Assembly: GCA_017555085.1 (NCBI GenBank) | Contig: JAFZHD010000028.1 | Span: 1 to 64,000 of the forward strand | Reading direction: 5' to 3' | DNA: 64,000 nucleotides | From: Muribaculaceae bacterium | GTDB lineage: Bacteria; Bacteroidota; Bacteroidia; Bacteroidales; Muribaculaceae | Shown here: in pieces, positions 1 to 9,275 of the stretch | Position numbering within the stretch: the stretch's first letter is position 1 | Layout: each line of letters starts with the position of its first letter | Translations under genes and position numbers: made by a program | Notes under the pieces: generated by a model | Told to the model about the DNA's origin: nothing | Database searches by the model: none | The model's input: the letters and a program-made list of their open reading frames with translations, nothing else

Positions 1-744
1 GTAAGCCAACTCGATGTCGCAAGTTGCACCTGCTTCTTGCATGTGATAACCTGAGATTGAGATTGAGTTGAATTTGGGCATGTTTTGAGATGTGTACTCA
101 AAGATGTCGGCGATAATGCGCATTGAGAATTCAGGGGGATAGATGTATGTGTTACGCACCATGAATTCTTTGAGAATGTCGTTTTGGATTGTACCAGCCA
201 TTTCTTCCAATTTAGCGCCTTGTTCGAGACCGGCGTTGATGTAGAATGCGAGTACGGGGAGAACGGCACCGTTCATTGTCATTGACACTGACATTTTGTT
301 CAAGGGAATACCGTCAAACAAAACTTTCATGTCGTCAAGTGAACAGATTGATACACCTGCTTTACCTACGTCACCAACTACGCGTTCGTGGTCGGCGTCA
401 TAACCGCGGTGTGTAGCCAAGTCAAATGCTACAGACAAGCCTTTTTGACCTGACGCGAGGTTACGGCGATAAAATGCGTTAGATTCGGCAGCGGTAGAGA
501 AACCTGCATACTGACGGATGGTCCAAGGACGCATTGCATACATGCCGCTATATGGGCCACGAAGGAATGGGGGGAGACCTGCAACATAGTTGAGGTGTTC
601 AAGACCTTCGAGGTCTTCTTTTGTATAAATGGGCTTAACGGGGATGAGTTCCGGTGTGAGCCAGTCTTCGCCTTGAGCAATGGGAGCGTGTTGTCCACCA
701 AAAGCATCGGCGGTAATATCGATTGATTTGAAATTTGGTCTCAT
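1..744 (-). CDS. mutB: Methylmalonyl-CoA mutase large subunit, N-terminal part
   Basis: Catalytic subunit of B12-dependent methylmalonyl-CoA mutase, which interconverts succinyl-CoA and (R)-methylmalonyl-CoA in the cytoplasm, here probably for propionate formation. The reading frame runs from the ATG at 744 to base 1 without a stop, giving 248 codons of a protein usually near 715 aa, so the cobalamin-binding C-terminus lies outside the window. The family motif [19 protein letters not shown] is at about residues 71-89, and [10 protein letters not shown], with the active-site His, is at about 231-240. It lies 9 bases downstream of mutA on the same strand, so the two subunits should be co-transcribed and translated together. 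Identification is firm; truncation is only the window edge. Confidence 0.97.
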   Translation of the reverse strand, partial: MRPNFKSIDITADAFGGQHAPIAQGEDWLTPELIPVKPIYTKEDLEGLEHLNYVAGLPPFLRGPYSGMYAMRPWTIRQYAGFSTAAESNAFYRRNLASGQKGLSVAFDLATHRGYDADHERVVGDVGKAGVSICSLDDMKVLFDGIPLNKMSVSMTMNGAVLPVLAFYINAGLEQGAKLEEMAGTIQNDILKEFMVRNTYIYPPEFSMRIIADIFEYTSQNMPKFNSISISGYHMQEAGATCDIELAY

Positions 745-753
745 TGTCGCGAA

Positions 754-2601
754 TTATTTAAGAAGTTTGGCGTTAAATGCTTGAAGAGTTTCAAGTACAT
801 TGCTACGCACATTAATAAAGTTAGTGATACCTTCGGCTTGGAGTGCTTCGGTGCAAGCGGGAGCACCAGCAACAACAAATTCGGCACGGCCGTTGAGGGC
901 TTTGAATGCTTCGGGAGCGAGAGTTTCATACTCGTCGTCGCTTGAACAGATAACCACGATGTCGGCGTTCTTTTCAACTGCTGCATTAACACCTTCTTCA
1001 ACTGTGTTGAAACCGAGGTTGTCGATGATTTCGTAACCGGCACAACCAAAGAAGTTGGCAGAGAATTGTGAACGGGCAAGACGCATAGCGAGGTTACCGA
1101 TAGTGAGCATAAACACTTTGGGACGGTTAGTAGCGGCTTCGGTAGCAAGACGCAAGTCTTCAAAGTCGCTAGCGGCGCGTTTCATAGTCAATGCTACGCC
1201 TTCGCCTTCTTCTTTGTTAGCGCATGCACAAGCACATTCTTTTTTCACAATCTTTTCGGCAGCCATTTCGCCAAAGTTGGGATATTGGTTAGTACCGAGA
1301 AGAATTTCTTTGCGACGAGCCATGTCACCGTGGCGTTTTTCAGAAGAAGCGTTAACTGCTTTTTGAACATCGCCATTGTTTACACAAGCCAAGAAACCGC
1401 CTTTTTCTTCAACTTCGAGGAAGAGTTTCCATGCTTCTTGTGCGATTGAAACGGTGAGAGTTTCTACATAGTAAGAACCACCAGCGGGGTCAACAATCTT
1501 GTCGAGGTGACTTTCTTCTTTGAGAAGGAATTGTTGGTTGCGGGCGATGCGTTCAGAGAATGCATCGGGAGTTTTGTATGTAGCGTCAAAGGGAGTGACT
1601 GTGATTGAGTCAACGCCTGCGAGTGCTGCTGACATTGCTTCGGTTTGAGTACGCAACAAGTTGACATGAGCGTCAAATATTGTCAAGTTAAATGTAGAAG
1701 TTGTTGCGTGAGTCATCATCTTGCAAGAGCATTTGCATTCGGGCTTGAATTGTTCAACGATTTGAGCCCAGAGCATGCGTGCTGCACGGAATTTAGCCAA
1801 TTCCATGAAGTAGTTAGAAGAGATACCCATGTTGAATTTGATGCGTTTAGCCGCTTGGTCAACAGTGAGACCTGCTTCTGTGAGAAGGTTGAGCCATTCG
1901 GCACCCCATGCGAGAGCATAACCAAGTTCTTGGAAGATATATGCGCCAGAGTTGTTGAGCATAGCAGAGTCAACAGAGATAACTCGCAATGCGGGAACAT
2001 CTTTAACGATAGCGATGAGTTGTGCTGCTTTTTGTGCTACTTCTGCGGGAACAGAAGCGCCATGTTTGAATGCGCGGCGGAAGGGGTTGAACTCGATTGA
2101 ACCACGGAATGATTCGCAAGCATTGTTTGCTTTGATGTAGTCAACGAGAGCCTGTGCCAATTCGGCTGCGTGGCAAGGACAGCAGTTAAAGTTGATTTCA
2201 ACTTTTGTGATGTCGATGTCTTTGAGAAGAGTTGCAACAGTTTCGGCTGTTGTTTCTTCAACTTTGAAACCGAGCGATGTTACGCCTTTGCCGAGAACTT
2301 CAACGGCTTTGGCATTTGCTTCAACAGCATTTTCGGCTACGATTTCTTGGCGAGTGAGCCAGTCGTTGTCAGTGCGTGTACCACGGATGTAGGGATATTC
2401 TCCGGGGAGAGAATCGGTTGTTTTAAGGTTTTCAATGTCTTCGGCACGATACATAGGCTGAACATTGAAGCCTTCGTTTGTTCGCCACACCAATTTTTTG
2501 TCAAAAGGAGCGCCTTTAAGGTCGGCTTCTACCTTTGCTTTCCACTCTTCGGTAGAGACAGCAGGAAATTGGTCGAACAATTTTTCTTTCATTTCTGCCA
2601 T
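754..2601 (-). CDS. mutA: Methylmalonyl-CoA mutase small subunit
   Basis: Small (beta) subunit of the heterodimeric methylmalonyl-CoA mutase, 615 aa, a normal length. It forms a TIM barrel plus a B12-fold domain but does not itself bind cobalamin in characterised heterodimers (family knowledge). The start MAEMKEKLFDQFPAVSTEEW is typical of the family. Two cysteine clusters stand out: KPECKCSCKMM near residue 287, and KKECACACA near residue 455 at the junction between the barrel and the C-terminal domain. It is the first gene of the mutAB pair. The 145 bases upstream separate it from the sulfatase gene, whose stop is at 2746 on the same strand. I see no strong Shine-Dalgarno, as is usual in Bacteroidetes. 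Confidence 0.96.
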   Translation of the reverse strand: MAEMKEKLFDQFPAVSTEEWKAKVEADLKGAPFDKKLVWRTNEGFNVQPMYRAEDIENLKTTDSLPGEYPYIRGTRTDNDWLTRQEIVAENAVEANAKAVEVLGKGVTSLGFKVEETTAETVATLLKDIDITKVEINFNCCPCHAAELAQALVDYIKANNACESFRGSIEFNPFRRAFKHGASVPAEVAQKAAQLIAIVKDVPALRVISVDSAMLNNSGAYIFQELGYALAWGAEWLNLLTEAGLTVDQAAKRIKFNMGISSNYFMELAKFRAARMLWAQIVEQFKPECKCSCKMMTHATTSTFNLTIFDAHVNLLRTQTEAMSAALAGVDSITVTPFDATYKTPDAFSERIARNQQFLLKEESHLDKIVDPAGGSYYVETLTVSIAQEAWKLFLEVEEKGGFLACVNNGDVQKAVNASSEKRHGDMARRKEILLGTNQYPNFGEMAAEKIVKKECACACANKEEGEGVALTMKRAASDFEDLRLATEAATNRPKVFMLTIGNLAMRLARSQFSANFFGCAGYEIIDNLGFNTVEEGVNAAVEKNADIVVICSSDDEYETLAPEAFKALNGRAEFVVAGAPACTEALQAEGITNFINVRSNVLETLQAFNAKLLK

Positions 2602-2745
2602 TTTGGTTAAAATTATAGTTTAGTGAATTATGTTTTTTATGATAGATTTTTTATCTTCTCATGGTTGTTGTAAAACTTGCCAAAGATACGAATAATTTAA
2701 TATATAGCAAGCAAAGAAGCCCAATTAATTGAGTTTTATTCGGTT

Positions 2746-4698
2746 TTATTTGGCCTTGTCGGTTGTTTTCTGCTTTTGAGCCATAAATTGCGCGCTTTGG
2801 AGCATTGAAAAACAGTGATTTTTGAGCGAAAGATGGGTTGAGTCGGCATCAGTCACGCTAAGGCCGTTATCGCCCACGGCATAGAAGTATTCAAGGTTGC
2901 TGCCGGGCTCAAAAATGTAGAGGTGAGAAGAGTTGCGGCAAGCGATGTGCTTATCTGATGTGTAGTGTATGCAATCGCGTTGCTCGCGGTTGAGGTCTTT
3001 GCCAAAATTGTTTTGAGTGTATGAGATATTGAGCATGCCAAGCACGGTCGGGCCGATGTCAATCTGTCCGGCAATGTCGGTGACTATTTCGGGCTTGATG
3101 CCGTGGCCGTGTATCATCAGCGGCACATGGTTGTAAGATTGTGGCATTTCACACATGGGAGTGCCAACGAGTTTGCCGTGGTCGCCCACCAATACAAAAA
3201 TAGTGTTTTCCCACCATGGCTGTTTGCGCGCTTCGGCCATGAATTGACCTATAGCCCAATCGGCATATTCCACAATTTGGTCAGCGGTCTGCTCGCTTCG
3301 TGGAGTGAAGTGTTGTGGCACTATGTAGGGAGGGTGATTGCTGATGGTGAGTATCACCGAGAAGAACGGCGCATTGTCTTTTGCGGCGCTGTTCAATCGG
3401 TTGAGAGCATATCCGAAAAGAAAGTCGTCTTGCACGCCAAAACTGTTGACGATTTTGTCGGCGGGATAGTTTTCTTCGGCATGTATTTCGTGAAATCCGT
3501 TCGTGCGAAGATATGCGTTCATGTTGTCATATTGCGACTCATGGGTCATGAAAAACATGTTGTTGTAGCCGTTGTCGGCAAGCACGGTGGGCAAGCCCGA
3601 GTATTCGGGTATAGTCGTGCCTTTCATTGCGTTACGGAATAGGATGGTCGGGAAGGAGTAGAGAGTGGCAAAAATGCCGTGGTTGGTGTGCAAGCCCGAT
3701 GAGTAGAAGTTGCAATAACTGCGAGAGCTGTTGTAAAGACTGTCAAGGTTTGGCGTGAGGTTTTTCTCTTGGCCAAATGCACTCATCAGCCGTGCCGACA
3801 TTGATTCCATGAGAATGATAACCACATTTTTCTTTGTCGCGCTGTCGGTGGCAACGACCTGTCGTGCGATGGGCGAGATGCCTTCGATGCCTTCTCGGCC
3901 GAGAAGGGTTTGTGCGTTGGCAATGGCTTTGTCGTCGGGAAGGAGTTCGATTGGTCGGTTTTCCTTGCGTCGGTCATCGAGTGTGCTTGTAAGCAGGTTG
4001 AAAGTCGGACTGATTCCGGCTTGATTCAGAAACGGGTCTTGGCAATAATAGGCTTGGCTCACTTTGATGGGGTTGTAACCCGTGCGGCCGCGAATGCCAA
4101 ATATGCACAATCCGGCCAAAATGCCGCCGCAAACGGTCAGTCCCGCTATTGTGGCAAGCGAATAACGCAACGGAGAGTGTGCCACCGCTTTCTTGTGGAA
4201 GAATTTTGCAAGGCGAAAAGCCGCTATCCAATAGCCGATGATGGCTGTGAGGCTAAATGCGATTGCGATTAGATAATCGGTTTCGCCAAATATCATGCCG
4301 CCTGTTGTGCTGCCATATTCGGCCCAATTAAAAATCGACGAGTTTATGTTGTTGAAAAAGTATTTGAAATATGGAACATTAGCAGCGGAAATGAAAAACA
4401 CGACCGAAAATAATGTTGCCGCAAATGCCGAACATGCATAGAAAACAGCCTTACCAATGCGTTTGAAATAGGATGCGACCCACATAATCACCACGGGCAA
4501 TATCATGATGTAGCATGCTATCACATTGTCAAACCAAACGCCTTTGACAAATGCAATGGCTTTGGTGGCAAGTGATACCGGCTCGGGATATTGGTAGTCA
4601 ATATCAATAAAAAGATACAAGCGAAAGAGCAGGGTTATGATTAGGGCTAACAAGTGTAGTGACAGTATGTACAAAAGTGAAAATCCTGCTCGTTTCAT
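2746..4698 (-). CDS. LTA synthase-type sulfatase-fold membrane protein
   Basis: A 650-aa inner-membrane protein with the architecture of the LtaS/phosphoglycerol-transferase family: about five hydrophobic segments within residues 1-205, then an extracytoplasmic alkaline-phosphatase-superfamily domain. Metal and nucleophile motifs are visible: ILMESMSARLM at about 295-305 (metal-binding Glu298), SGLHTNHG at about 334-341 (candidate nucleophile Thr338) and LVGDHG near residue 500. Gram-negative members usually transfer phosphoglycerol or phosphoethanolamine to surface glycans or lipids; the substrate here is unknown. It begins 7 bases after the dnaG stop on the same strand, so it is probably transcribed with dnaG. 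That pairing says nothing clear about function. Confidence 0.9.
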   Translation of the reverse strand: MKRAGFSLLYILSLHLLALIITLLFRLYLFIDIDYQYPEPVSLATKAIAFVKGVWFDNVIACYIMILPVVIMWVASYFKRIGKAVFYACSAFAATLFSVVFFISAANVPYFKYFFNNINSSIFNWAEYGSTTGGMIFGETDYLIAIAFSLTAIIGYWIAAFRLAKFFHKKAVAHSPLRYSLATIAGLTVCGGILAGLCIFGIRGRTGYNPIKVSQAYYCQDPFLNQAGISPTFNLLTSTLDDRRKENRPIELLPDDKAIANAQTLLGREGIEGISPIARQVVATDSATKKNVVIILMESMSARLMSAFGQEKNLTPNLDSLYNSSRSYCNFYSSGLHTNHGIFATLYSFPTILFRNAMKGTTIPEYSGLPTVLADNGYNNMFFMTHESQYDNMNAYLRTNGFHEIHAEENYPADKIVNSFGVQDDFLFGYALNRLNSAAKDNAPFFSVILTISNHPPYIVPQHFTPRSEQTADQIVEYADWAIGQFMAEARKQPWWENTIFVLVGDHGKLVGTPMCEMPQSYNHVPLMIHGHGIKPEIVTDIAGQIDIGPTVLGMLNISYTQNNFGKDLNREQRDCIHYTSDKHIACRNSSHLYIFEPGSNLEYFYAVGDNGLSVTDADSTHLSLKNHCFSMLQSAQFMAQKQKTTDKAK

Positions 4699-4705
4699 GT
4701 TCTGA

Positions 4706-6961
4706 TTATTTGCGCGGGGTTATTATTCGGTCGCCAATAGCCTTGGCGAGTTGTTTTCTGATTTCGTTAAGTTGAGTTTGACGGGCCATAAGGTCCATAA
4801 TGTGCTGGATGTCGGCATTGGGTTGCATGGATAAGTCGCTGATTTCTTGCTGAATGCCCTTGATTTCGCATCCTATGATAGCATCTTTCAACTCGGTGAT
4901 GGCGCGAGGAACGAGTTCGGTCAATCGGTCGAGTTCGGTTTCGATTTTTGCATACTTGGTGTGCACTCTGCTCAATTCGTGCTTTTCGATGCACATATCG
5001 GTGGCGAGATTACGCACTTGGTCGTCGGGTGAGTACATCATGAATTTGGCGATATACTGACAGTTAAACTCGGTGATGCTTTCATAATACTCCTTGTCAA
5101 CGCGTTCAATCAAGGCTTGTTCCTTTGCTGTGATGCTGCTCAGGTCATGTGCCGTGCGGCGAATTTCTTCAATGCCGTCGGCAATTGCTTTTTGGCGTTG
5201 TTGAATGAGTATTTCGTTGTGCTTGTCGATGTCGTCGGCCCAATTCTTTTGGCGCAATGCATACGCCTCTTTGAGTATGCGCTGATACACGGGATTGACA
5301 AATGATATGTTGTCGATGTTCAACTCTCGCAACACATAGTCAATGACCTTGATGGGGTGTTGCTGACCGTTCTCGTCAATCTCATCGCAAAAGTCCATGA
5401 CGCCATATTTCACCACATATCTCACCACTTCGCATTCGTATGTCTTCATAAATGCGGCGTATGCGGCGAGTTGCTTGTCGCTTTCCGAGGTTGTAGCGAC
5501 TTGCTCAGGTTGTTTGGCTTGTGTGGCCGATTGGTCGAGCTCGCTGGTTGCGGGCTCGTTTTCAATATCTCTAATACTTTCGCGTGCTCTCTCTTTACGG
5601 CGCTCGTTGGCCTTTTCTTCGTTATATTTTGTGCGCGCTGCCTCCATGTGCGACATGAGTTTTTGCTCTGTCACATTGAGCAGGGTGCTGCACTCTTGCA
5701 CATAGACATGGCGGGTAATTTCGTCGGGGATTTTTGCTACCGACTGCATGATGTCTTTTATCGCTTCGGCGCGTTTTTGAGGGTCGTTTTCGGCCCCATT
5801 GAGCAAAATTTTGGTCTTGAAGCGAATAAAGTCGGTCTCGTTTTGCTTGATGTATTCGGCCAACTCTTCGGCGGTGTGGCTTCGTGCAAATGAGTCTGGG
5901 TCTTCGCCGTCGGGCAAGAGCAACACTTTGATGTTCATGCCTTCGGCCAAGAGCATATCGATACCGCGCAACGATGCTTTGATGCCGGCTTCGTCACCGT
6001 CATAAATCACAGTGATGTTGGATGTGAAACGGTGAATAAGGCGAATTTGTCCTTCGGTCAAAGATGTTCCCGAAGAGGCAACGACATTCTCGATGCCCGA
6101 TTGGAACATCGAAATAACATCCATATATCCTTCAACGAGAATACATTTATCCTGTTGGCCTATCGCATGTTTTGCCTGATAAAGACCATAAAGAACATTA
6201 CTTTTGTGATATATTATCGACTCGGGCGAGTTGACATATTTGGCAATATCTTTGCGCGAACTCAATGTGCGGCCACCGAATGCGATGGGACGACCCGATG
6301 TGCCGAAAATGGGGAATATCACGCGGCCTTTGTAACGGTCATAAATTCTGCCGTTTTCTGATTTTCCGCAAAGGCCTGTGCCAAAAAGATATTTGTCGTT
6401 ATATCCTTGACCTGTTGCTGCTTTGTGGAGGGCGTCAGATTGGTCAAGGCTATAACCGAGGCGAAATTTCTTGATGATTGCGTCGCTCAAACCGCGTTCG
6501 CGAAAATAGGAGAGGCCTATGTCGCGGCCGTCTTGCGTTTCGGTGAGGTTTTGCTCAAAATGAGTCAAGGCAAAATCGTTGATGGCCAACATGCTTTCAC
6601 GCTCCGATTCTTCTTCGCGTTCTTTGTCGGTCATTTCTCGCTCGACTATCTCGATGTTGTATTTTTTAGCGAGATAGCGCAATGCCTCATTATAACTCAT
6701 TTGCTCATGTTCCATGATAAAGGTGACGGGAGAACCGCCTTTGCCGCAACTGAAACATTTGCATAAATTTTTTGATTTAGATACGCTAAATGATGGTGTG
6801 CGGTCGTTGTGAAAGGGGCATAATCCTTTGTAATTGTTACCTCCGGTTTTGCGAAGGTGCACAAAGTCGCTGACCACATCTACGATGTCGGCGGCTTCTA
6901 AGATGCGCTGAACGGTTGCGTGGTCAATGTGACGAGATGAATGTCTGCTGTTGTGTTTCAT
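4706..6961 (-). CDS. dnaG: DNA primase
   Basis: Primase that makes RNA primers for chromosome replication, recruited by the DnaB helicase. At 751 aa it is somewhat longer than E. coli DnaG (581). Domains in order: CHC2 zinc-binding domain (C48-x2-H51 ... C69-x2-C72), catalytic core, then TOPRIM with ILVEGYMDV near residue 270 and the acidic YDGDEAG motif. A long low-similarity C-terminal region rich in Lys, Glu and Gln follows, probably the DnaB-interaction part. The start at 6961 leaves only 92 bases to the divergent gene at 7054. On the minus strand a TAATTTTG element (6973-6980) fits a Bacteroidetes -7 box for dnaG. Confidence 0.97.
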   Translation of the reverse strand: MKHNSRHSSRHIDHATVQRILEAADIVDVVSDFVHLRKTGGNNYKGLCPFHNDRTPSFSVSKSKNLCKCFSCGKGGSPVTFIMEHEQMSYNEALRYLAKKYNIEIVEREMTDKEREEESERESMLAINDFALTHFEQNLTETQDGRDIGLSYFRERGLSDAIIKKFRLGYSLDQSDALHKAATGQGYNDKYLFGTGLCGKSENGRIYDRYKGRVIFPIFGTSGRPIAFGGRTLSSRKDIAKYVNSPESIIYHKSNVLYGLYQAKHAIGQQDKCILVEGYMDVISMFQSGIENVVASSGTSLTEGQIRLIHRFTSNITVIYDGDEAGIKASLRGIDMLLAEGMNIKVLLLPDGEDPDSFARSHTAEELAEYIKQNETDFIRFKTKILLNGAENDPQKRAEAIKDIMQSVAKIPDEITRHVYVQECSTLLNVTEQKLMSHMEAARTKYNEEKANERRKERARESIRDIENEPATSELDQSATQAKQPEQVATTSESDKQLAAYAAFMKTYECEVVRYVVKYGVMDFCDEIDENGQQHPIKVIDYVLRELNIDNISFVNPVYQRILKEAYALRQKNWADDIDKHNEILIQQRQKAIADGIEEIRRTAHDLSSITAKEQALIERVDKEYYESITEFNCQYIAKFMMYSPDDQVRNLATDMCIEKHELSRVHTKYAKIETELDRLTELVPRAITELKDAIIGCEIKGIQQEISDLSMQPNADIQHIMDLMARQTQLNEIRKQLAKAIGDRIITPRK

Positions 6962-7053
6962 AATTTCATATACAAAATTAGTAAATTATAATCATAATTC
7001 CTATCTTTACAAGCAAAATAAATAAACATAATAATTCAAAAACAGATACACCC

Positions 7054-8844
7054 ATGAAAATTAAAAATTTACTTGTTGGTGCAATGATGCTTATTGCGCC
7101 GATGGCAGTGCATGCCGCACGCATTATCGTGCTTGCCGATGTGCATGTCGTGCCCGGTAATGAGTGTGAGAAAAAACTCAAAGAGGCTGTTGCCGAGATA
7201 AATGCGCTCGAAGCCGATTTGGTGGTGATGAACGGTGACTTGTGTAACGAAGGCTCTGATGTTGAGTTATATAATGTTAAGTCAATTCTTGACGGCATCA
7301 ACCATCCGTTGTGTGTCTTGCCTGGTAATCACGAAACAACTTGGTCGCAAAGTGCAACTAAAACCATATTTGACTTGTGGGGTAACGACCGCTTTGTTAC
7401 CGAGGTCGAAGATTTGGTGATTGTGGGCATTGCCTGCGGTCCTTATATGAAGATGGGCGACGGTCACATCAAGCAAGAAGATATTTATTGGTTGCGCGAA
7501 ACTCTCGATGCCAAATCAAAAGGCAAACGCGTGATTTCGTTTAACCACTATCCGTTGCTCAAAGACCTTGACAATTATGTCGACTATTGCGAGGCATTGA
7601 AGCCCTATCCCGTAATCGCTCATGTCAACGGCCACTATCACAAATATGAAAAGTATTTGAGCGCCGCAGGAGATATTAACTGTATGATGGTGCGCTCGCT
7701 CGACCGCAAGAATGGCGATTATGGCTACACTATCATGGATGTTACAGCCGACTCGGTTTTGTTTTACAATAAACGCCTCGGCATGGATGCCGTGAAGGTT
7801 GACGGCTTTACTGCTGTGCCTCAACCAAAGCGCGATTTTGTGGCTACAAAACTTTTTGCAAGCGACGCTTCTATTTTCACTCGTTTGGCATTTGATGAAA
7901 AGGCCATCTATTTCGGCACATCGCTTGGCGATGTCAAAGCTGTGGCAAACGACGGCTCGGGCCGTGAGTTGTGGTCGGTGGCAACAGGCGCATCGCTTTT
8001 TGCTCGCCCCGTTATCGTTGGCGATTACATCGTAGTGCCATCGGCTGCCAAAGAGTTGCTTTGGATTAAAAAGTCAAACGGTAAGGTTGTTCAGCGCGAT
8101 TCGTCGGTTGGCGCTTATGTTGCCGACGGCGTGTGTGTTGACCGTCAACTTTATTTGGGCGGTTACAAGAAATTTGAAAAATGGGATGTTGCCAAGCGTC
8201 GTTTGATTTGGCGATATGACTCTATCAACAACTATTGTCAGGCTGCACCCGTGATTGACGGCGGCGAAGTGTTCTTTGGCGCATGGGATACAAATCTTTT
8301 CTGCCTAGATGCCAAAACAGGCGAATTGAAGTGGAAATGGAACAATGGCAAACGCAATAACCAACTCGGTCCGGGCAATGTTGTTCCAGTGGTGCTTGAC
8401 GATAAAGTGATTGTGGTTGCTCCCGACCGCTTTATGACTGCGATTGACCGCAAAACAGGCCAAACAATTTGGCGCAACAAAGACCACAAATATCGCGAAA
8501 GTCTCGGTGTAAGTAATGACCGCACGCGCGTGTATGCAAAGACTATGGATGGCGAACTTGTTGCCGTGTCAACTGCCGGCCGCGAGTTTGAAGAGTTGTG
8601 GATGGTTGATATGAAACTCGGCTATGAGCATGCACCTTGCATTGTTGCCGAAAATGGTAACGGTCTTGTTATTGCCGGCTCTCGTCAAGGTAAGGTTGTG
8701 GTTGTTGACCCCGTGGCAAAAGAATATCTCCACACATTTGAGCTCGGCGTGTCAGAAATCAACGGCATTGATGTTGATGCTGCAACAGGCGATGTTTATG
8801 TGTCGCTCATCGAAGGTTCTATCTATCGCCTCAAAGCGAAGTAA
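7054..8844 (+). CDS. Secreted metallophosphoesterase with PQQ-like beta-propeller
   Basis: A 596-aa exported protein. Residues 1-21 form a signal peptide (MKIKNLLVGAMMLIAPMAVHA). Residues about 23-250 are a calcineurin-like metallophosphoesterase domain with the metal motifs LADVHV, MNGDLCNE, PGNHET, SFNHYP and HVNGHYHKYE. Residues about 265-595 hold repeated W/G-rich blades (GELKWKWNNG, GQTIWRN) typical of PQQ-type eight-bladed propellers. The phosphatase substrate is unknown; the fusion suggests the propeller positions a ligand or partner protein in the periplasm. It stands alone, divergent from dnaG, and is followed by a clear terminator at 8879-8904. Confidence 0.88.
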   Translation: MKIKNLLVGAMMLIAPMAVHAARIIVLADVHVVPGNECEKKLKEAVAEINALEADLVVMNGDLCNEGSDVELYNVKSILDGINHPLCVLPGNHETTWSQSATKTIFDLWGNDRFVTEVEDLVIVGIACGPYMKMGDGHIKQEDIYWLRETLDAKSKGKRVISFNHYPLLKDLDNYVDYCEALKPYPVIAHVNGHYHKYEKYLSAAGDINCMMVRSLDRKNGDYGYTIMDVTADSVLFYNKRLGMDAVKVDGFTAVPQPKRDFVATKLFASDASIFTRLAFDEKAIYFGTSLGDVKAVANDGSGRELWSVATGASLFARPVIVGDYIVVPSAAKELLWIKKSNGKVVQRDSSVGAYVADGVCVDRQLYLGGYKKFEKWDVAKRRLIWRYDSINNYCQAAPVIDGGEVFFGAWDTNLFCLDAKTGELKWKWNNGKRNNQLGPGNVVPVVLDDKVIVVAPDRFMTAIDRKTGQTIWRNKDHKYRESLGVSNDRTRVYAKTMDGELVAVSTAGREFEELWMVDMKLGYEHAPCIVAENGNGLVIAGSRQGKVVVVDPVAKEYLHTFELGVSEINGIDVDAATGDVYVSLIEGSIYRLKAK

Positions 8845-8878
8845 TCGTAGAATAAATACCGAATGACATAAAAACAAC

Positions 8879-8904
8879 AAAGGGCTCCTCACGGGGCCCT
8901 TTTG
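8879..8904 (+). terminator. Terminator of the phosphoesterase/propeller gene
   Basis: Stem AAGGGCTCC / GGGGCCCTT with one G-T pair, loop TCAC, followed by a short T-run. It begins 35 bases after the stop at 8844. Confidence 0.85.
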
Positions 8905-9198
8905 CTGTATTTTACACATAGCACTTAATGTTAGAATTTTTGCCTAATATTTTATCTTGTCATGAAACTTTGTTAGTTTTATCTGATGCAAATATAATAT
9001 GCAAAATGTTTTATTTGCAACTCATGTTTTATAACATATTTTGGCAATTTGAAAGCATTAAGTGAGTTTTGTTATGAAATTTGTCGCGTTGTTAACCTTG
9101 TTTTGTGGGTTTTGGTTGGTTTATGGCGAAGTTGCACTGTTAAGTGTAAAACATTTAATAAAAGTTAAATATGAAACTGGTGTTGGCTATATGTTATA

Positions 9199-9232
9199 AA
9201 ACATGCTCGCAAGACATTTTGCGAGCATGTTT
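9199..9232 (-). terminator. Terminator of the alpha-amylase gene
   Basis: A perfect 14-bp inverted repeat, AAACATGCTCGCAA (9199-9212) against 9219-9232, with a 6-base loop. On the minus strand it is followed by TTTTAT, so it fits termination of the gene that ends at 9276. Confidence 0.88.
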
Positions 9233-9275
9233 ATTGGAAAAATGATATTTTCGGGCGTTTGTCCCGAATTGATTT

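Larger units (their letters stand above)
8845..9275. other. 431-bp AT-rich gap between convergent genes
   Basis: This stretch holds two terminators (8879-8904 and 9199-9232), one for each converging gene. Between them, 8905-9198 is AT-rich with no credible ORF, tRNA or repeat that I can see. A small RNA could be hidden here but nothing in the sequence argues for one. Confidence 0.6.
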
